From: Archangium violaceum Cb vi76
GTDB lineage: Bacteria; Myxococcota; Myxococcia; Myxococcales; Myxococcaceae
Direction of reading: 5' to 3'
Assembly (NCBI RefSeq): GCF_000733295.1
Contig: NZ_JPMI01000233.1
Location: 124,001-188,000, forward strand
DNA length: 64,000 nt
Under the pieces are notes generated by a model that saw nothing but the letters and a program-made list of their open reading frames with translations, was not told the DNA's origin and searched no databases. A program made the translations under genes and the position numbers. Shown in pieces: positions 20,587 through 32,628 of this stretch; position 1 is the stretch's first letter, and each line of letters opens with the position of its first letter.

Positions 20587-21626
20587 AGGGGCGCCGGGGC
20601 TTCACGCTCATCGAGCTCCTGGTGGGCGGCGCGGTGGCGCTCGTCGTGTTGGCCGTGGCGTTCGCCGCCTTCGCGCGCACCACCGTCATGCATCGCCGGC
20701 AGGTGGAGCTCGCGGAGATGAAGCGGAGCGCCGCGCTCGTGCTGGGGCAGCTGGGCACGGAGCTGCGGCAGGCCGGGCTCGGATGTCCCCGTCACGCGCG
20801 CGCCGATGGCCCCGCCGAGCTCTTCCCGCCCACCTTCCTGGTCGCCGAGGAGCATCAGCTCGGCTTCCTCGCGGACCTGCCCCGGCGGGATTCGAACTTC
20901 AACGGGTACTCGCAGCTCGCGGATGATCAGACCACGGGGCTCCCCGCCAATGGGATTGCCCTGCTCAACGAGCTCAACGGCGGCTGTGACATCTCCTCCG
21001 CCCCCGCCCACTGCTCCTCCAGCGAGGAGAGCCTGCTCTTCGGCTCGGGCCTGGGCATCGACGACTGCGCGAGCGAGCCCACGTCGCCCACCTGCCCCTG
21101 GGGCCTCAACCGCTACCAGGGCAACGAGTACCTCATCGTGGCCAACGCGAAGGGCCGTTGGGTGGAGCGGCGCATCCAGCCGTCTCTGTATGCCGAGGTT
21201 CCCGGGGGCCGCAGGACGCTCGTCCTCGAGCAGGCACCCCCGCCGGACTTCCTCTTCGGCGCCAACCGGGGTTTCGTCTCCACGCCGGACCGTGTGTACT
21301 ACGGGCTCCAGGACGGCCAGGTGAGGCGCAACCAGTGCTGGGGCAGCCTCTTCTCCTCGCCGGGCGGCCCCTTCGAGCTGGGCTGTCCGGACCTCTACGC
21401 CTCCAACGCGACGGGCTGGGAGGCGCTGACCACCCACGTGGCCGCCAACGGGTTGCGCTTCACCTATTGGAGCGCCAACGGAACCCTGCTCCCCGTTCCC
21501 GTGACGGACCCGACCGACCTGCGCGGCATCCGCCGGGTGGACATCGAGCTCGAGCTCGAGCGCCCGCTGCCCGATGGCGAGGTGCTGCGTTACTCCGCTT
21601 CCCTCTCCGTCTCCCTGAGGCAATGA
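20580..21626 (+). CDS. pilW: Minor pilin PilW-like
   Basis: A 348-residue prepilin with the classical motif RRGFTLIELLVGGAVALVV at its N-terminus. The globular part contains several Cys (GGCDIS, AHCSSS, DDCASE, TCPWG) likely forming disulfides in the periplasm, and ends in the RYSASLSVSLRQ strand. Length and position match PilW of type IV pilus minor-pilin operons. It starts within the end of pilV and is followed by the next gene through TGAATG. Confidence 0.8.
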   Translation: MVKGRRGFTLIELLVGGAVALVVLAVAFAAFARTTVMHRRQVELAEMKRSAALVLGQLGTELRQAGLGCPRHARADGPAELFPPTFLVAEEHQLGFLADLPRRDSNFNGYSQLADDQTTGLPANGIALLNELNGGCDISSAPAHCSSSEESLLFGSGLGIDDCASEPTSPTCPWGLNRYQGNEYLIVANAKGRWVERRIQPSLYAEVPGGRRTLVLEQAPPPDFLFGANRGFVSTPDRVYYGLQDGQVRRNQCWGSLFSSPGGPFELGCPDLYASNATGWEALTTHVAANGLRFTYWSANGTLLPVPVTDPTDLRGIRRVDIELELERPLPDGEVLRYSASLSVSLRQ

Positions 21627-23456
21627 ATGCGTCCGCCCGTGTGTAGTGCGAGAGCAGAACCGAGAGGTGGGCGCGCCGGCTTCACGCTGCTGGCCCTTCT
21701 CCTCGTCCTGGCCGCGATGACCCTGGTGGTTGCCACGACGCTGCAACTCGGTGAGGACGAGCGGCGCAGCGCGAGCCTCGTGCGTCATGACGCGCGTGCG
21801 CTGGCGCTCGCCGAGCTCGGCGTGGAACGCTCCCGCGCGTACCTGGCCGCCCTGCTCGCCACGGACGTGGACCTGGACCGGGCGTTGGACCCGATGCTGA
21901 ACACCGAGTGCATCCTGCTGCCCACCCTCGGGGCCGGGCAGGAGGATGACCACCTGCCCGTCTTCACGGATCCCGGTTGGGACGAGGTGGAACTGCCGGG
22001 CACGGGCAAGTCCTTCCGCCTCGTCCCCCACGAGGGCGGAGCGTACCTGGTGCGCTTCGATGACAACGACGATGACGGGGATTCACCCGCCTCCGAGGCC
22101 GCGACCCTCAGCAACCCGGGCCTCGGCTGCGTGGAGGGGGATGACCTGGCGCCGGGAAAGAGCAACCCGGTGCGGGACAGGGATCAAACGGTCATCCTCA
22201 CCGTGGTGGGCATCTACCCGGGCACGGACCCGGCCACCGCCCAGGCGCGCAAGGTGCTGCGCGTGCGTGTCGGGCCGCGGCCCGCGGCGGGCATCATCGC
22301 CGGAGGCACCATCGAGATGGATGGCGCCTCGCACGTGTGCGGCGCCCATGGCGACATCTTCGCCACGGGGGACATCTCCGGCACCGGCTGCATGTGCGGC
22401 ACCGGCTGCACGGGAGGCCCACCGGCGAAGCAGGCGTGCGATGCCAACACCACCTGTGTGGCGCAGTCGGGCGGGGACGTCTGCTCCGCCACGGGGGGAG
22501 GCTCGTCGAGCCAGTGCATCCCCGGCACCTCCGTGCCCCAGCCTCCGCCCGTGCGGGTGTGGAGCAGCCTCAACGCGCCCCCGGGCTGTGTCAGCGGCCT
22601 CTGCACGCCCTTCTACTATCTGCGTGAACAGAGCGGTGGGGCGCAGGTGTTCATGTGGAACTACTCGAAGCCCGGCTGTGAGAAGCCCCAGGCGTGCTCC
22701 CGCATCTTCCATCCTGGGGAGGCCGCGACCACCTGCGGCGGATGCTGGAAGAGTGTCTACGATGCCTCGACCTGCACGGGCGCCAAGACCAAGGAGGTGC
22801 GCAAGACCGAGGACCCGGGCCTGACGGCGCCAGACCCCGCTCCCTGGACGCCGTGTGGCAACTCGGCTCCGTTGATCTGGAAGACGAGCAACCCGGCCTT
22901 CGCCTCCATCGTGAGTGGCTGTGACCCGAGCGGTGGCCTCTACCCGGAACCGTCGCCCGGTAAGTGGAGCAAGGACGCCTCCTTTTCCGGGAGCTTCCAG
23001 TCTCAAGGCGCACTGCTCCCTGGGGTCTGGATGGTGGAGGGCAACGTGGAGTTCCTGGGCAACTCGCCGTCCTGTACGGCTCCGGCCAGTTGGAAGGCCT
23101 CCGTCCTGGCCCAGGGGTACATGGACATTCAAGCCGAGCTGAGCCTGCGCCCCGCCCTCCCCACGGGGGTCGCCCTGCTCGCCGGCCGCGACATGAAGGT
23201 CTGGCAGGGCAACACCTTCATCGACACGTGCGGCGAGAGCGCGGCCCTGCTCGTCCACGAGCAGTTCTACATGGGCGCCAACACCCACCTGACGGGGCAG
23301 CTCGTGGTGGAGAACGCGGGGGCCTGCTCCGGGTTTGTCACCGGCCCCTCCGGCGTCACCCTGAAGGGCAACGCCACCATCGAGGTGACGGCGCAGCCGC
23401 CCATCTCCTCGGGCCGGCCCGCCTCCGTGCTCGAGTGGAGCGAGTCCTCCTACTGA
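21627..23456 (+). CDS. pilX: Minor pilin PilX-like, large and Cys-rich
   Basis: A 609-residue protein. Residues 17-40 (AGFTLLALLLVLAAMTLVV) are the prepilin helix of PilX type, where Glu at +5 is replaced, as is usual for PilX. The globular part is far longer than in Pseudomonas PilX (about 200 residues) and carries many Cys in loops such as GTGCMCGTGCTGG. A late stretch with ALLVHEQFYMGANTHLTGQ looks like a beta-solenoid or adhesin-like domain, perhaps taking the place of PilY1, which is not encoded here. It ends the pilin operon and overlaps the convergent hydrolase gene by 7 bp. Confidence 0.75.
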   Translation: MRPPVCSARAEPRGGRAGFTLLALLLVLAAMTLVVATTLQLGEDERRSASLVRHDARALALAELGVERSRAYLAALLATDVDLDRALDPMLNTECILLPTLGAGQEDDHLPVFTDPGWDEVELPGTGKSFRLVPHEGGAYLVRFDDNDDDGDSPASEAATLSNPGLGCVEGDDLAPGKSNPVRDRDQTVILTVVGIYPGTDPATAQARKVLRVRVGPRPAAGIIAGGTIEMDGASHVCGAHGDIFATGDISGTGCMCGTGCTGGPPAKQACDANTTCVAQSGGDVCSATGGGSSSQCIPGTSVPQPPPVRVWSSLNAPPGCVSGLCTPFYYLREQSGGAQVFMWNYSKPGCEKPQACSRIFHPGEAATTCGGCWKSVYDASTCTGAKTKEVRKTEDPGLTAPDPAPWTPCGNSAPLIWKTSNPAFASIVSGCDPSGGLYPEPSPGKWSKDASFSGSFQSQGALLPGVWMVEGNVEFLGNSPSCTAPASWKASVLAQGYMDIQAELSLRPALPTGVALLAGRDMKVWQGNTFIDTCGESAALLVHEQFYMGANTHLTGQLVVENAGACSGFVTGPSGVTLKGNATIEVTAQPPISSGRPASVLEWSESSY

Positions 23457-24163
23457 GGCCCCGCCGCCCCTTCCGTCGGGACGAGGAAGGGGCGCAGGAA
23501 GTCATCCGCCTCGGCGGCGATGCGCCCGAGCGACTCCACCAGCTCGTGGCCATCATCCACCTCGACGAGCCGGACGTGGCGCTTGCCGTGCGCCCACTCG
23601 CGCGAGTAGCGGATGTGCGTCGTCGTGTCCTTGCGTCCGTGGATGAGGAGCGTGGGCACGCGCACGTCCGGCCAGCCGCCCGAGCGGGCGTCGATGGTGT
23701 CGAGGTCATGGATGAGGCCGAAGTGCACGCGCACCGGGCGCTTCTCCGCGTGGTCCTGCGTCTCCATCCAGCCCGTTTCCCGCCAGCGGCCCATGCCCTC
23801 CTCGCCCACGTTGCGCCGCATCTGCTCCGGGGAGCGCAGGGCGGGCGCCAGCAGCACCAGCGCGCACACCCGCGCGTCCTCCTCCGCCACGCGGCAGGCC
23901 GTCAGCCCGCCCAGGCTGGAGCCGAAGACGATGGCCCTGTCCCGCTCGCCGCCGATGGCGTCGCGCACCGTGCGCATCATCGCGCTCAGGCTCAGGTGCT
24001 CGAGCGAGGGCTGCCGCAGGTTCAACCGCTCCAGGTGGATGCCCTGGCGCGCGTAGTGCTCGGCGAGCGCCACGCCCTTGGCGGACTGGGGCCCCGAGGC
24101 GAAGCCGTGCAGGTAGAGCCAGCGGGGGCCGGCGGGGGAGGACGGGGCAGGGGAGGTGCTCAT
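23450..24163 (-). CDS. YqiA-like alpha/beta hydrolase
   Basis: A 237-residue hydrolase with WLYLHGFASGPQSAKG at the N-terminus (oxyanion region), the nucleophile elbow FGSSLGG near residue 85, Asp in LIHGRKDTTTH and the terminal His in VEVDDGHEL. These features fit small esterase-type hydrolases (YqiA/UPF0227-like). No signal peptide. The ATG at 24163 gives the natural beginning of the first strand. It is convergent with the minor-pilin operon. The substrate is unknown. Confidence 0.82.
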   Translation of the reverse strand: MSTSPAPSSPAGPRWLYLHGFASGPQSAKGVALAEHYARQGIHLERLNLRQPSLEHLSLSAMMRTVRDAIGGERDRAIVFGSSLGGLTACRVAEEDARVCALVLLAPALRSPEQMRRNVGEEGMGRWRETGWMETQDHAEKRPVRVHFGLIHDLDTIDARSGGWPDVRVPTLLIHGRKDTTTHIRYSREWAHGKRHVRLVEVDDGHELVESLGRIAAEADDFLRPFLVPTEGAAGPQ

Positions 24164-24457
24164 GGCGGCGCACTCTACCGTCCGCGAGGATGAGAGCCCC
24201 GGGTGGGTGGGAAACCCGGGGCCCCCTCCTGGAGCACTGTCCGTGCCAACCTCCAAGTGCCTGGAGTTCCTGGCTCGGACCCGCCCCGGGCCTGGAGGGG
24301 TTGCGAAAGCCAACCTCCGGGATTCCCTCTGGAAACCCGCCGTGCGCGGACCTGTCCCGGAATGGGACACGCGGACGGGCGGGTGATCGGAAGCAGGACA
24401 CCCCGCGAGGGTGGGGAGGCGCGCTCCCCGGCCGGAAGATGGTATGCCGTGGGTCAT
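24164..24457. promoter_or_regulatory. Structured divergent intergenic region
   Basis: This 294-bp gap between the hydrolase and the SDR gene holds several inverted repeats: GCCCCGGGT/ACCCGGGGC at 24196-24222, a near-perfect hairpin at 24294-24318 (GGAGGGGTTG ... CAACCTCC) and TGTCCC/GGGACA at 24353-24369. GCCAACCTCC occurs twice (24245 and 24309). No gene is seen. It presumably holds promoters for both neighbours and may form a structured leader. Confidence 0.35.
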
Positions 24458-25249
24458 ATGACTGCACCCGTGGCGCTCATCACCGGTGGCTCGCGAGGCG
24501 TGGGCCGCGCCCTCTCGTTGCGGCTCGCGAAGGCGGGCTACGACATCGTCTCCACCTACCGGCGTGACGCCGAAGCCGCCGCCGAGCTCACCCGGGAGGT
24601 GGAGGTGCTCGGCCGCCGCTGCCGCACCGTCATCGCGGATCAGCTCGAGCCGGCCAGTCTCCACGCGGCCTTCGATCTCATCCAGGAGGAGTTCGGCGGG
24701 CTGGACGTCTTCGTGGCCAATGCGGCCTCCACCGCCTTCACGCCGCTGATGCTGATGAAGCTGCACCAGATGGACAAGACCTTCAACGTCACGGTGAAGA
24801 GCTTCCTGCTGGGGGCCCAGCGCGCGGTGCCGCTGATGCAGGGCCGCAAGGGCCGCATCGTGGCGGTGTCCGGCATGGACTCGCGCATGCCGCTGCCCTT
24901 CCACGGCTTCCTCGGGGCGATGAAGGGCTCCATGGAAATCCTGGTGAAGTACCTGGCCGCCGAGCTGGCGTCCTCCGGCGTGCGCGTCAACGCCGTCAAC
25001 CCGGGCTACATCGACACGGACTCCAGCCGCTTCTACATGGGCGAGGCCTGGGAGGCGCTGGAGGCCAAGGTGAAGGACAGCGTGCCCGTGGGCTACGTGG
25101 CCAGCGCGGATGAGATCGCCAAGACGATTGAATGGCTGTGCTCCGAGGGTTCCTCGTACGTGAACGGCCAGACACTGGTGGTGGATGGTGGCCTGGAGGT
25201 GAACTACGCCATGCAGTTCGCCAGCGCCCTCACCCAGTCCAGCAAGTAA
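24458..25249 (+). CDS. SDR-family protein lacking the catalytic tyrosine (FabL-like)
   Basis: A 263-residue Rossmann protein with the cofactor motif TGGSRGVG (residues 9-16), VANAAST (the NAG-like motif), Asn110, and a C-terminal [10 protein letters not shown] motif. It resembles FabL-type enoyl-ACP reductases in overall layout. The usual Tyr-x3-Lys or Tyr-x6-Lys is not present: around Lys156 the sequence is [11 protein letters not shown], with Leu at the Tyr-x3-Lys position and His149 at the FabL position. It may therefore use another residue, act on an unusual substrate or be non-catalytic. The ATG at 24458 starts at the first strand. PhzF follows 15 bp downstream, probably in the same operon. 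Confidence 0.82.
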   Translation: MTAPVALITGGSRGVGRALSLRLAKAGYDIVSTYRRDAEAAAELTREVEVLGRRCRTVIADQLEPASLHAAFDLIQEEFGGLDVFVANAASTAFTPLMLMKLHQMDKTFNVTVKSFLLGAQRAVPLMQGRKGRIVAVSGMDSRMPLPFHGFLGAMKGSMEILVKYLAAELASSGVRVNAVNPGYIDTDSSRFYMGEAWEALEAKVKDSVPVGYVASADEIAKTIEWLCSEGSSYVNGQTLVVDGGLEVNYAMQFASALTQSSK

Positions 25250-25264
25250 AGGAAGAGGTCATCC

Positions 25265-26056
25265 ATGCCCACCCGCCTGCGCCTCTACCAGGTCGATGCC
25301 TTCTCCTCCCAGGTCTTCGGCGGCAACCCCGCCGCGGTGTGCCCGCTCGACGCGTGGCTGCCGGACGAGGTGCTCCAGGCGATCGCCGCGGAGAACAACC
25401 TCTCCGAGACGGCGTTCGTGCTGCGCGATGAGGTCCGCGGCTGGCAGATCCGCTGGTTCACCCCCGCGCAGGAGGTGGACCTGTGCGGCCATGCCACGCT
25501 GGCGGCGGCCTACATCCTCTTCACGCGGCTGGCGCCGGGACTGGAGCGGGCCCAGTTCAACTCGCGCTCGGGGCCGCTGGTGGTGACGCAGCAGGAGGGG
25601 GAGTGGATGGAGATGGACTTCCCCTCGCGGCCGCCGGAGCCGTGCGCGATACCGGAAGGGCTGGTGGAGGCCCTGGGGGCCGCGCCACGGGAGACGCTGC
25701 TGTCGCGAGATCTGCTGGCCGTCTTCGACACCGAGGATGAGGTGAGGGCGCTGGCCCCGGACATGGCGAAGCTGGCGCAACTGGAGTACTTCGCGGTGAC
25801 GGCGACGGCGAGGGGCTCGGAGGCGGACTTCGTTTCGCGCTTCTTCGCGCCGCGGGTGGGTGTGCCGGAGGATCCGGTGACGGGCTCGGCGCACTGCACG
25901 CTGGTGCCCTACTGGGCCCAGAAGCTGGGCAAGCGGCAGTTGCTGGCGCACCAGATTTCCCACCGGGGCGGCGTGCTCCAGTGCGAGGACCGCGGCGAGC
26001 GCGTGGGCATCTCCGGCCAGGCCGTGCTGTACCTCGAGGGCCACATCACGCTGTGA
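25265..26056 (+). CDS. PhzF family isomerase/epimerase-like protein
   Basis: A 263-residue protein with the PhzF hallmarks: YQVDAFSSQVFGGNPAAV, catalytic Glu in NNLSETAFV, VDLCGHATLAAA and DPVTGSAHC. The fold is the diaminopimelate-epimerase type, with two half-domains. No other phenazine genes are near, so it is probably one of the many PhzF proteins of primary or unknown metabolism rather than a phenazine enzyme. It sits 15 bp after the SDR-like gene, which suggests shared transcription. Confidence 0.88.
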   Translation: MPTRLRLYQVDAFSSQVFGGNPAAVCPLDAWLPDEVLQAIAAENNLSETAFVLRDEVRGWQIRWFTPAQEVDLCGHATLAAAYILFTRLAPGLERAQFNSRSGPLVVTQQEGEWMEMDFPSRPPEPCAIPEGLVEALGAAPRETLLSRDLLAVFDTEDEVRALAPDMAKLAQLEYFAVTATARGSEADFVSRFFAPRVGVPEDPVTGSAHCTLVPYWAQKLGKRQLLAHQISHRGGVLQCEDRGERVGISGQAVLYLEGHITL

Positions 26057-26060
26057 GACT

Positions 26061-26081
26061 CCCTCTCCCTCTGGGAGAGGG
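26061..26081 (+). terminator. CCCTCTCCC/GGGAGAGGG hairpin, REP-like
   Basis: A perfect 9-bp stem with a TCT loop lies 4 bp after the PhzF stop and is followed by GCTGGGGTGAGGG. This sequence pattern recurs between genes in many proteobacteria as a REP-like element. Here it could end the SDR-PhzF transcript, although no T run follows. Confidence 0.55.
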
Positions 26082-26101
26082 CTGGGGTGAGGGTCTGCAC
26101 C

Positions 26102-26285
26102 ACTTGTCACCGGTGACAAGTGAAACGAGGGGCTCGCATTCCACTTCTCACCGGTGAGAACCGGAATGGGAGGGGTGCATTCCACTTGTCGCCGACGACA
26201 AGTGAAACAAGGTGCCCGCATTCCACTTCTCGTCGGCGAGAAGTGAAACGAGGGGGGTGCATTCCACTTCTCATCGATGAGAAGT
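26102..26285. repeat. Array of five palindromes with exact 41-bp period and paired substitutions
   Basis: Palindrome starts are at 26102, 26143, 26184, 26225 and 26266, exactly 41 bp apart. Each has outer ACTT and, except in unit 2, AAGT arms; the 12-bp cores are GTCACCGGTGAC, CTCACCGGTGAG, GTCGCCGACGAC, CTCGTCGGCGAG and CTCATCGATGAG. Core position 1 is G or C and position 12 always matches it; position 4 is A or G and position 9 always matches. Only one or two central pairs are imperfect. Spacers share a GAAACgAGGGG...GCATTCC frame, and unit 2 extends its pairing outward to CATTCC/GGAATG. The array lies between phzF and sbcD. I recognise no published element of this kind. Confidence 0.85.
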
Positions 26286-26480
26286 GAAACGGGTCGGGCG
26301 GGCCGCGCGGCATTTTTTACAGGCTGCCCTCGCCCTGCCGCCGATGGATCCGCCATGTAGGTGTATGCCCGGGATTGGCGCCGGGCCCCCCAGCGGGCAC
26401 ACTGCGCGCCGCCTGAACGTGCGAGCAGGGCGGGGACCCGCCCCACCCCCTCGCAGCGGACACAGGAGGGGATGGCTCGG

Positions 26481-27721
26481 ATGCGCCTGCTGCACACGTC
26501 GGACTGGCACCTGGGACACACGTTGTACGACACCTCTCGCGAGGCCGAGCACGCGGCCTTCCTCGAGTGGTTGCTCGACATGCTGGAGGCCCACGAGGTG
26601 GATGCGCTCCTGGTGGCCGGCGACATCTTCGACACCGCCAACCCCAGTGCCGAGGCCCAGGCCGCCTGGTACCGCTTCGTCGCCCAGGCCCGCATCCGGT
26701 GCCCCAAGCTCGATGTCGTCGTCATCGGCGGCAACCATGACTCGGCGGCCCGGCTGGATGCGCCGGACCCCCTCTTCGCCGCGCTCGAGGTGCGCGTGGT
26801 GGGCGGCCTGCCCAAGGCCCGGGGAGCGCTGGACCTGGAGCGCCTGCTGGTGCCGCTGAAGAACGCCCAGGGCAAGGTGGGTGCGTGGGTGGCGGCCGTG
26901 CCGTACCTGCGCCCCGCGGATCTGCCGCTCGTCTCCGTGGAGGCGGGGGACAAGCTCATCGAGGGGGTGCGCTCGGTGTACGCCGAGGTGCTGGAGGGCG
27001 CTCGGGCGAAGCGCAAGCCGGGTCAGGCGCTCGTGGCCATGGGCCACTGCTACATGGTGGGCACCGAGCTGTCCGCGCTCAGTGAGCGCAAGATTCTCGG
27101 TGGCAACCAGCACGCGCTCCCGGTGGACCTCTTCCCCGAGGACATGGCGTACGCGGCGCTCGGGCACCTGCACAAGGCGCAGCGCGTGGGCGGACGCGAG
27201 GGGGTGCGCTACAGCGGCTCGCCCATTCCCCTGTCGCTCTCCGAGGCCAGCTACGCGCACCAGGTGCTGCTGGTGGAGCTGGACGGTGCTCAGCTCTCCT
27301 CCGTGAGGCCGCTGCACGTGCCGCGCCGGGTGGAAATCGAGCGCGTCCCCAAGCGCGACGCGGCCACGCTGGATGATGTGGTGCAGATGTTGGAGGCCCT
27401 GCCCCCGTTGGAGGCGGACACGCCCGATTGGCGGCGCCCCTACCTGGAGGTGTGCGTCGCGCTGCCCCGCCCCGAGCCCGCGCTGCGCCGCCGGGTGGAG
27501 GCCGCGCTCGAGGGCAAGGCGGCGCGGTTGGTGAAGCTCACCCCCGCCTATACCGGCAGCGGCCATACGCTCGCGGACGCGCGGCCGGGGGTCTCCCTCA
27601 AGGAGCGCACTCCCGAGGACGTCTTCCGGGCCCGCTACGCGCGCGACTACACCGAGCCCCTGGAGCCCGCGCTGCTCGAGGCCTTCCACTCGCTGCTCAC
27701 CCAGGTGCAGGAGGACGCGTC

Positions 27722-27725
<4 letters not shown>
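26481..27725 (+). CDS. sbcD: Exonuclease subunit SbcD (Mre11-type nuclease)
   Basis: A 414-residue metallophosphoesterase with the Mre11/SbcD motifs in order: LLHTSDWHLGHTLYD, VAGDIFDTANPS, IGGNHDSAARLD, MGHCYMVG and LGHLHKAQRV. With SbcC it forms the nuclease that cuts DNA hairpins and protein-blocked ends. MRLLHTSDWH is the canonical start; AGGAGG lies 11 bp upstream. A start at 26472 would be only 2 bp from that site and is less likely. The stop overlaps the sbcC start (ATGA). The palindrome array immediately upstream is notable, since SbcCD is the enzyme that processes DNA hairpins. Confidence 0.95.
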
Positions 27726-31507
<3,782 letters not shown>

Positions 31508-31511
31508 GGCG

Positions 31512-32411
31512 TCAGCTCGCCGGGGAGTTGGCGAGGCTCGCCAGGTAATGGTCCAGCGTCTCGGCGAAGGTGGGGTCGTCGTTGAGGAAGGCGAGCCCCA
31601 CGCCGCCCTTGTACGGGTCATCCACCACGTGCACCACCAGCGCGTCTCCCTGCAGGCGCTCGCCGTTGGGCAGCTTCACCTGCACCGTCACCACGCTGTC
31701 CACGGGGGGCCGGTGCGCGGTGCGCACGAAGAGGCCGCCGTTGGAGATGTTCGTCGCGTGCTCCCGCACGAACTCCAGCTCCGTGCGGAACACCATCTCC
31801 AGCTTCACCGCGAAGCGGCGCCCCTGCCGCTGCGTGTCGAACGTCTCGTAGGCGCGGGAGGACTCCTGGGCCGTCTCTTGCGCTGGAGCGGGCTCGGCGG
31901 CCACCTCCGGCGTGGCTGCTTTCGGGGCTTCGGCCGGCGCGGGGGGGGCCGCGGCTTTGTTCCCCTGGGCGAAGAAGTCGATGGGGACGGAGGCGGGCCC
32001 CGGGGGTGGCCCCTCCGGAACGGGCTCTCGCACGGCGAGCTGCTGCAGGTGTCCGTGCAGGACGATGGCCGCGGCTTCGAAGTCCTCCAACTGGTGGGTG
32101 TCCGGGCCGGTGAGCGAGTCCTTGCGGAATGCGTCGCGAGACGCCTTGGGCAGGCGCCACAGCTCCACCAGCGTGCCCCCGCTCTGTTGCACCTGCTGGG
32201 TCAGCTCCTCGAGCGCGGTGCGCGGGTAGCTGGGGACTTCCAGTTTCAGCTCCAGGGTGGCTTCGGCTTCCCGCAAGGCCACGACGATGCCTGGCGGTTT
32301 CGGCGAGGGCAGCAAGGCCCCCAGCCCCTCCACCAGCTCTCTCACCCGCTCCGCACGGGATGAGCCATTCCACAACGCCGCGAGACCGAACACAGGCACG
32401 TCGACGGACAA
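31512..32411 (-). CDS. PilZ-domain protein (Myxococcus TIGR02266 type)
   Basis: A 299-residue protein. The first 130 residues form a globular domain I do not recognise, followed by a Pro/Ala-rich linker (about 135-185) and a C-terminal PilZ domain with RQGRR (RxxxR) and NISNGG ([D/N]xSxxG), the two c-di-GMP-binding motifs. It likely responds to c-di-GMP and acts on motility or envelope functions. The apparent start is TTG at 32411; the GTG at 32399 is an alternative, and I see no strong ribosome site for either. It is convergent with sbcC, 4 bp apart. Confidence 0.8.
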   Translation of the reverse strand: MSVDVPVFGLAALWNGSSRAERVRELVEGLGALLPSPKPPGIVVALREAEATLELKLEVPSYPRTALEELTQQVQQSGGTLVELWRLPKASRDAFRKDSLTGPDTHQLEDFEAAAIVLHGHLQQLAVREPVPEGPPPGPASVPIDFFAQGNKAAAPPAPAEAPKAATPEVAAEPAPAQETAQESSRAYETFDTQRQGRRFAVKLEMVFRTELEFVREHATNISNGGLFVRTAHRPPVDSVVTVQVKLPNGERLQGDALVVHVVDDPYKGGVGLAFLNDDPTFAETLDHYLASLANSPAS

Positions 32412-32628
32412 TAGCCGAGCCCGCCCGGGGGTGGGTCAACCATCGTGCATTTCCTCTCACTGAACGCTCCGCGGGCAGGCGAGCGCAAGGGGAGGGGCCA
32501 CCGGGAGGCGGTTCGTCCTGGCTCGGGCATGCCGGGCCCTGCGCCTAGACACCCACCTGGGCAACGGGGGGCCGCGTTCCCAGCTTGGCGGACTGTTTTC
32601 CTCCCCATTTCCCCCGGTGTTGACTGCC

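Noticed and set aside
20884-20900. tRNA T-loop-like GATTCGAAC motif on the minus strand
   Set aside because: It lies inside the well-supported pilW coding sequence, with no acceptor or anticodon arms around it.
25265-26056. Phenazine biosynthesis cluster
   Set aside because: Only a PhzF-family gene is present; no phzA-E or phzG partners occur nearby.
26102-26285. CRISPR array
   Set aside because: The regular period is striking, but the palindromes differ between units while the sequences between them are conserved, the reverse of a CRISPR array. No cas gene is near.
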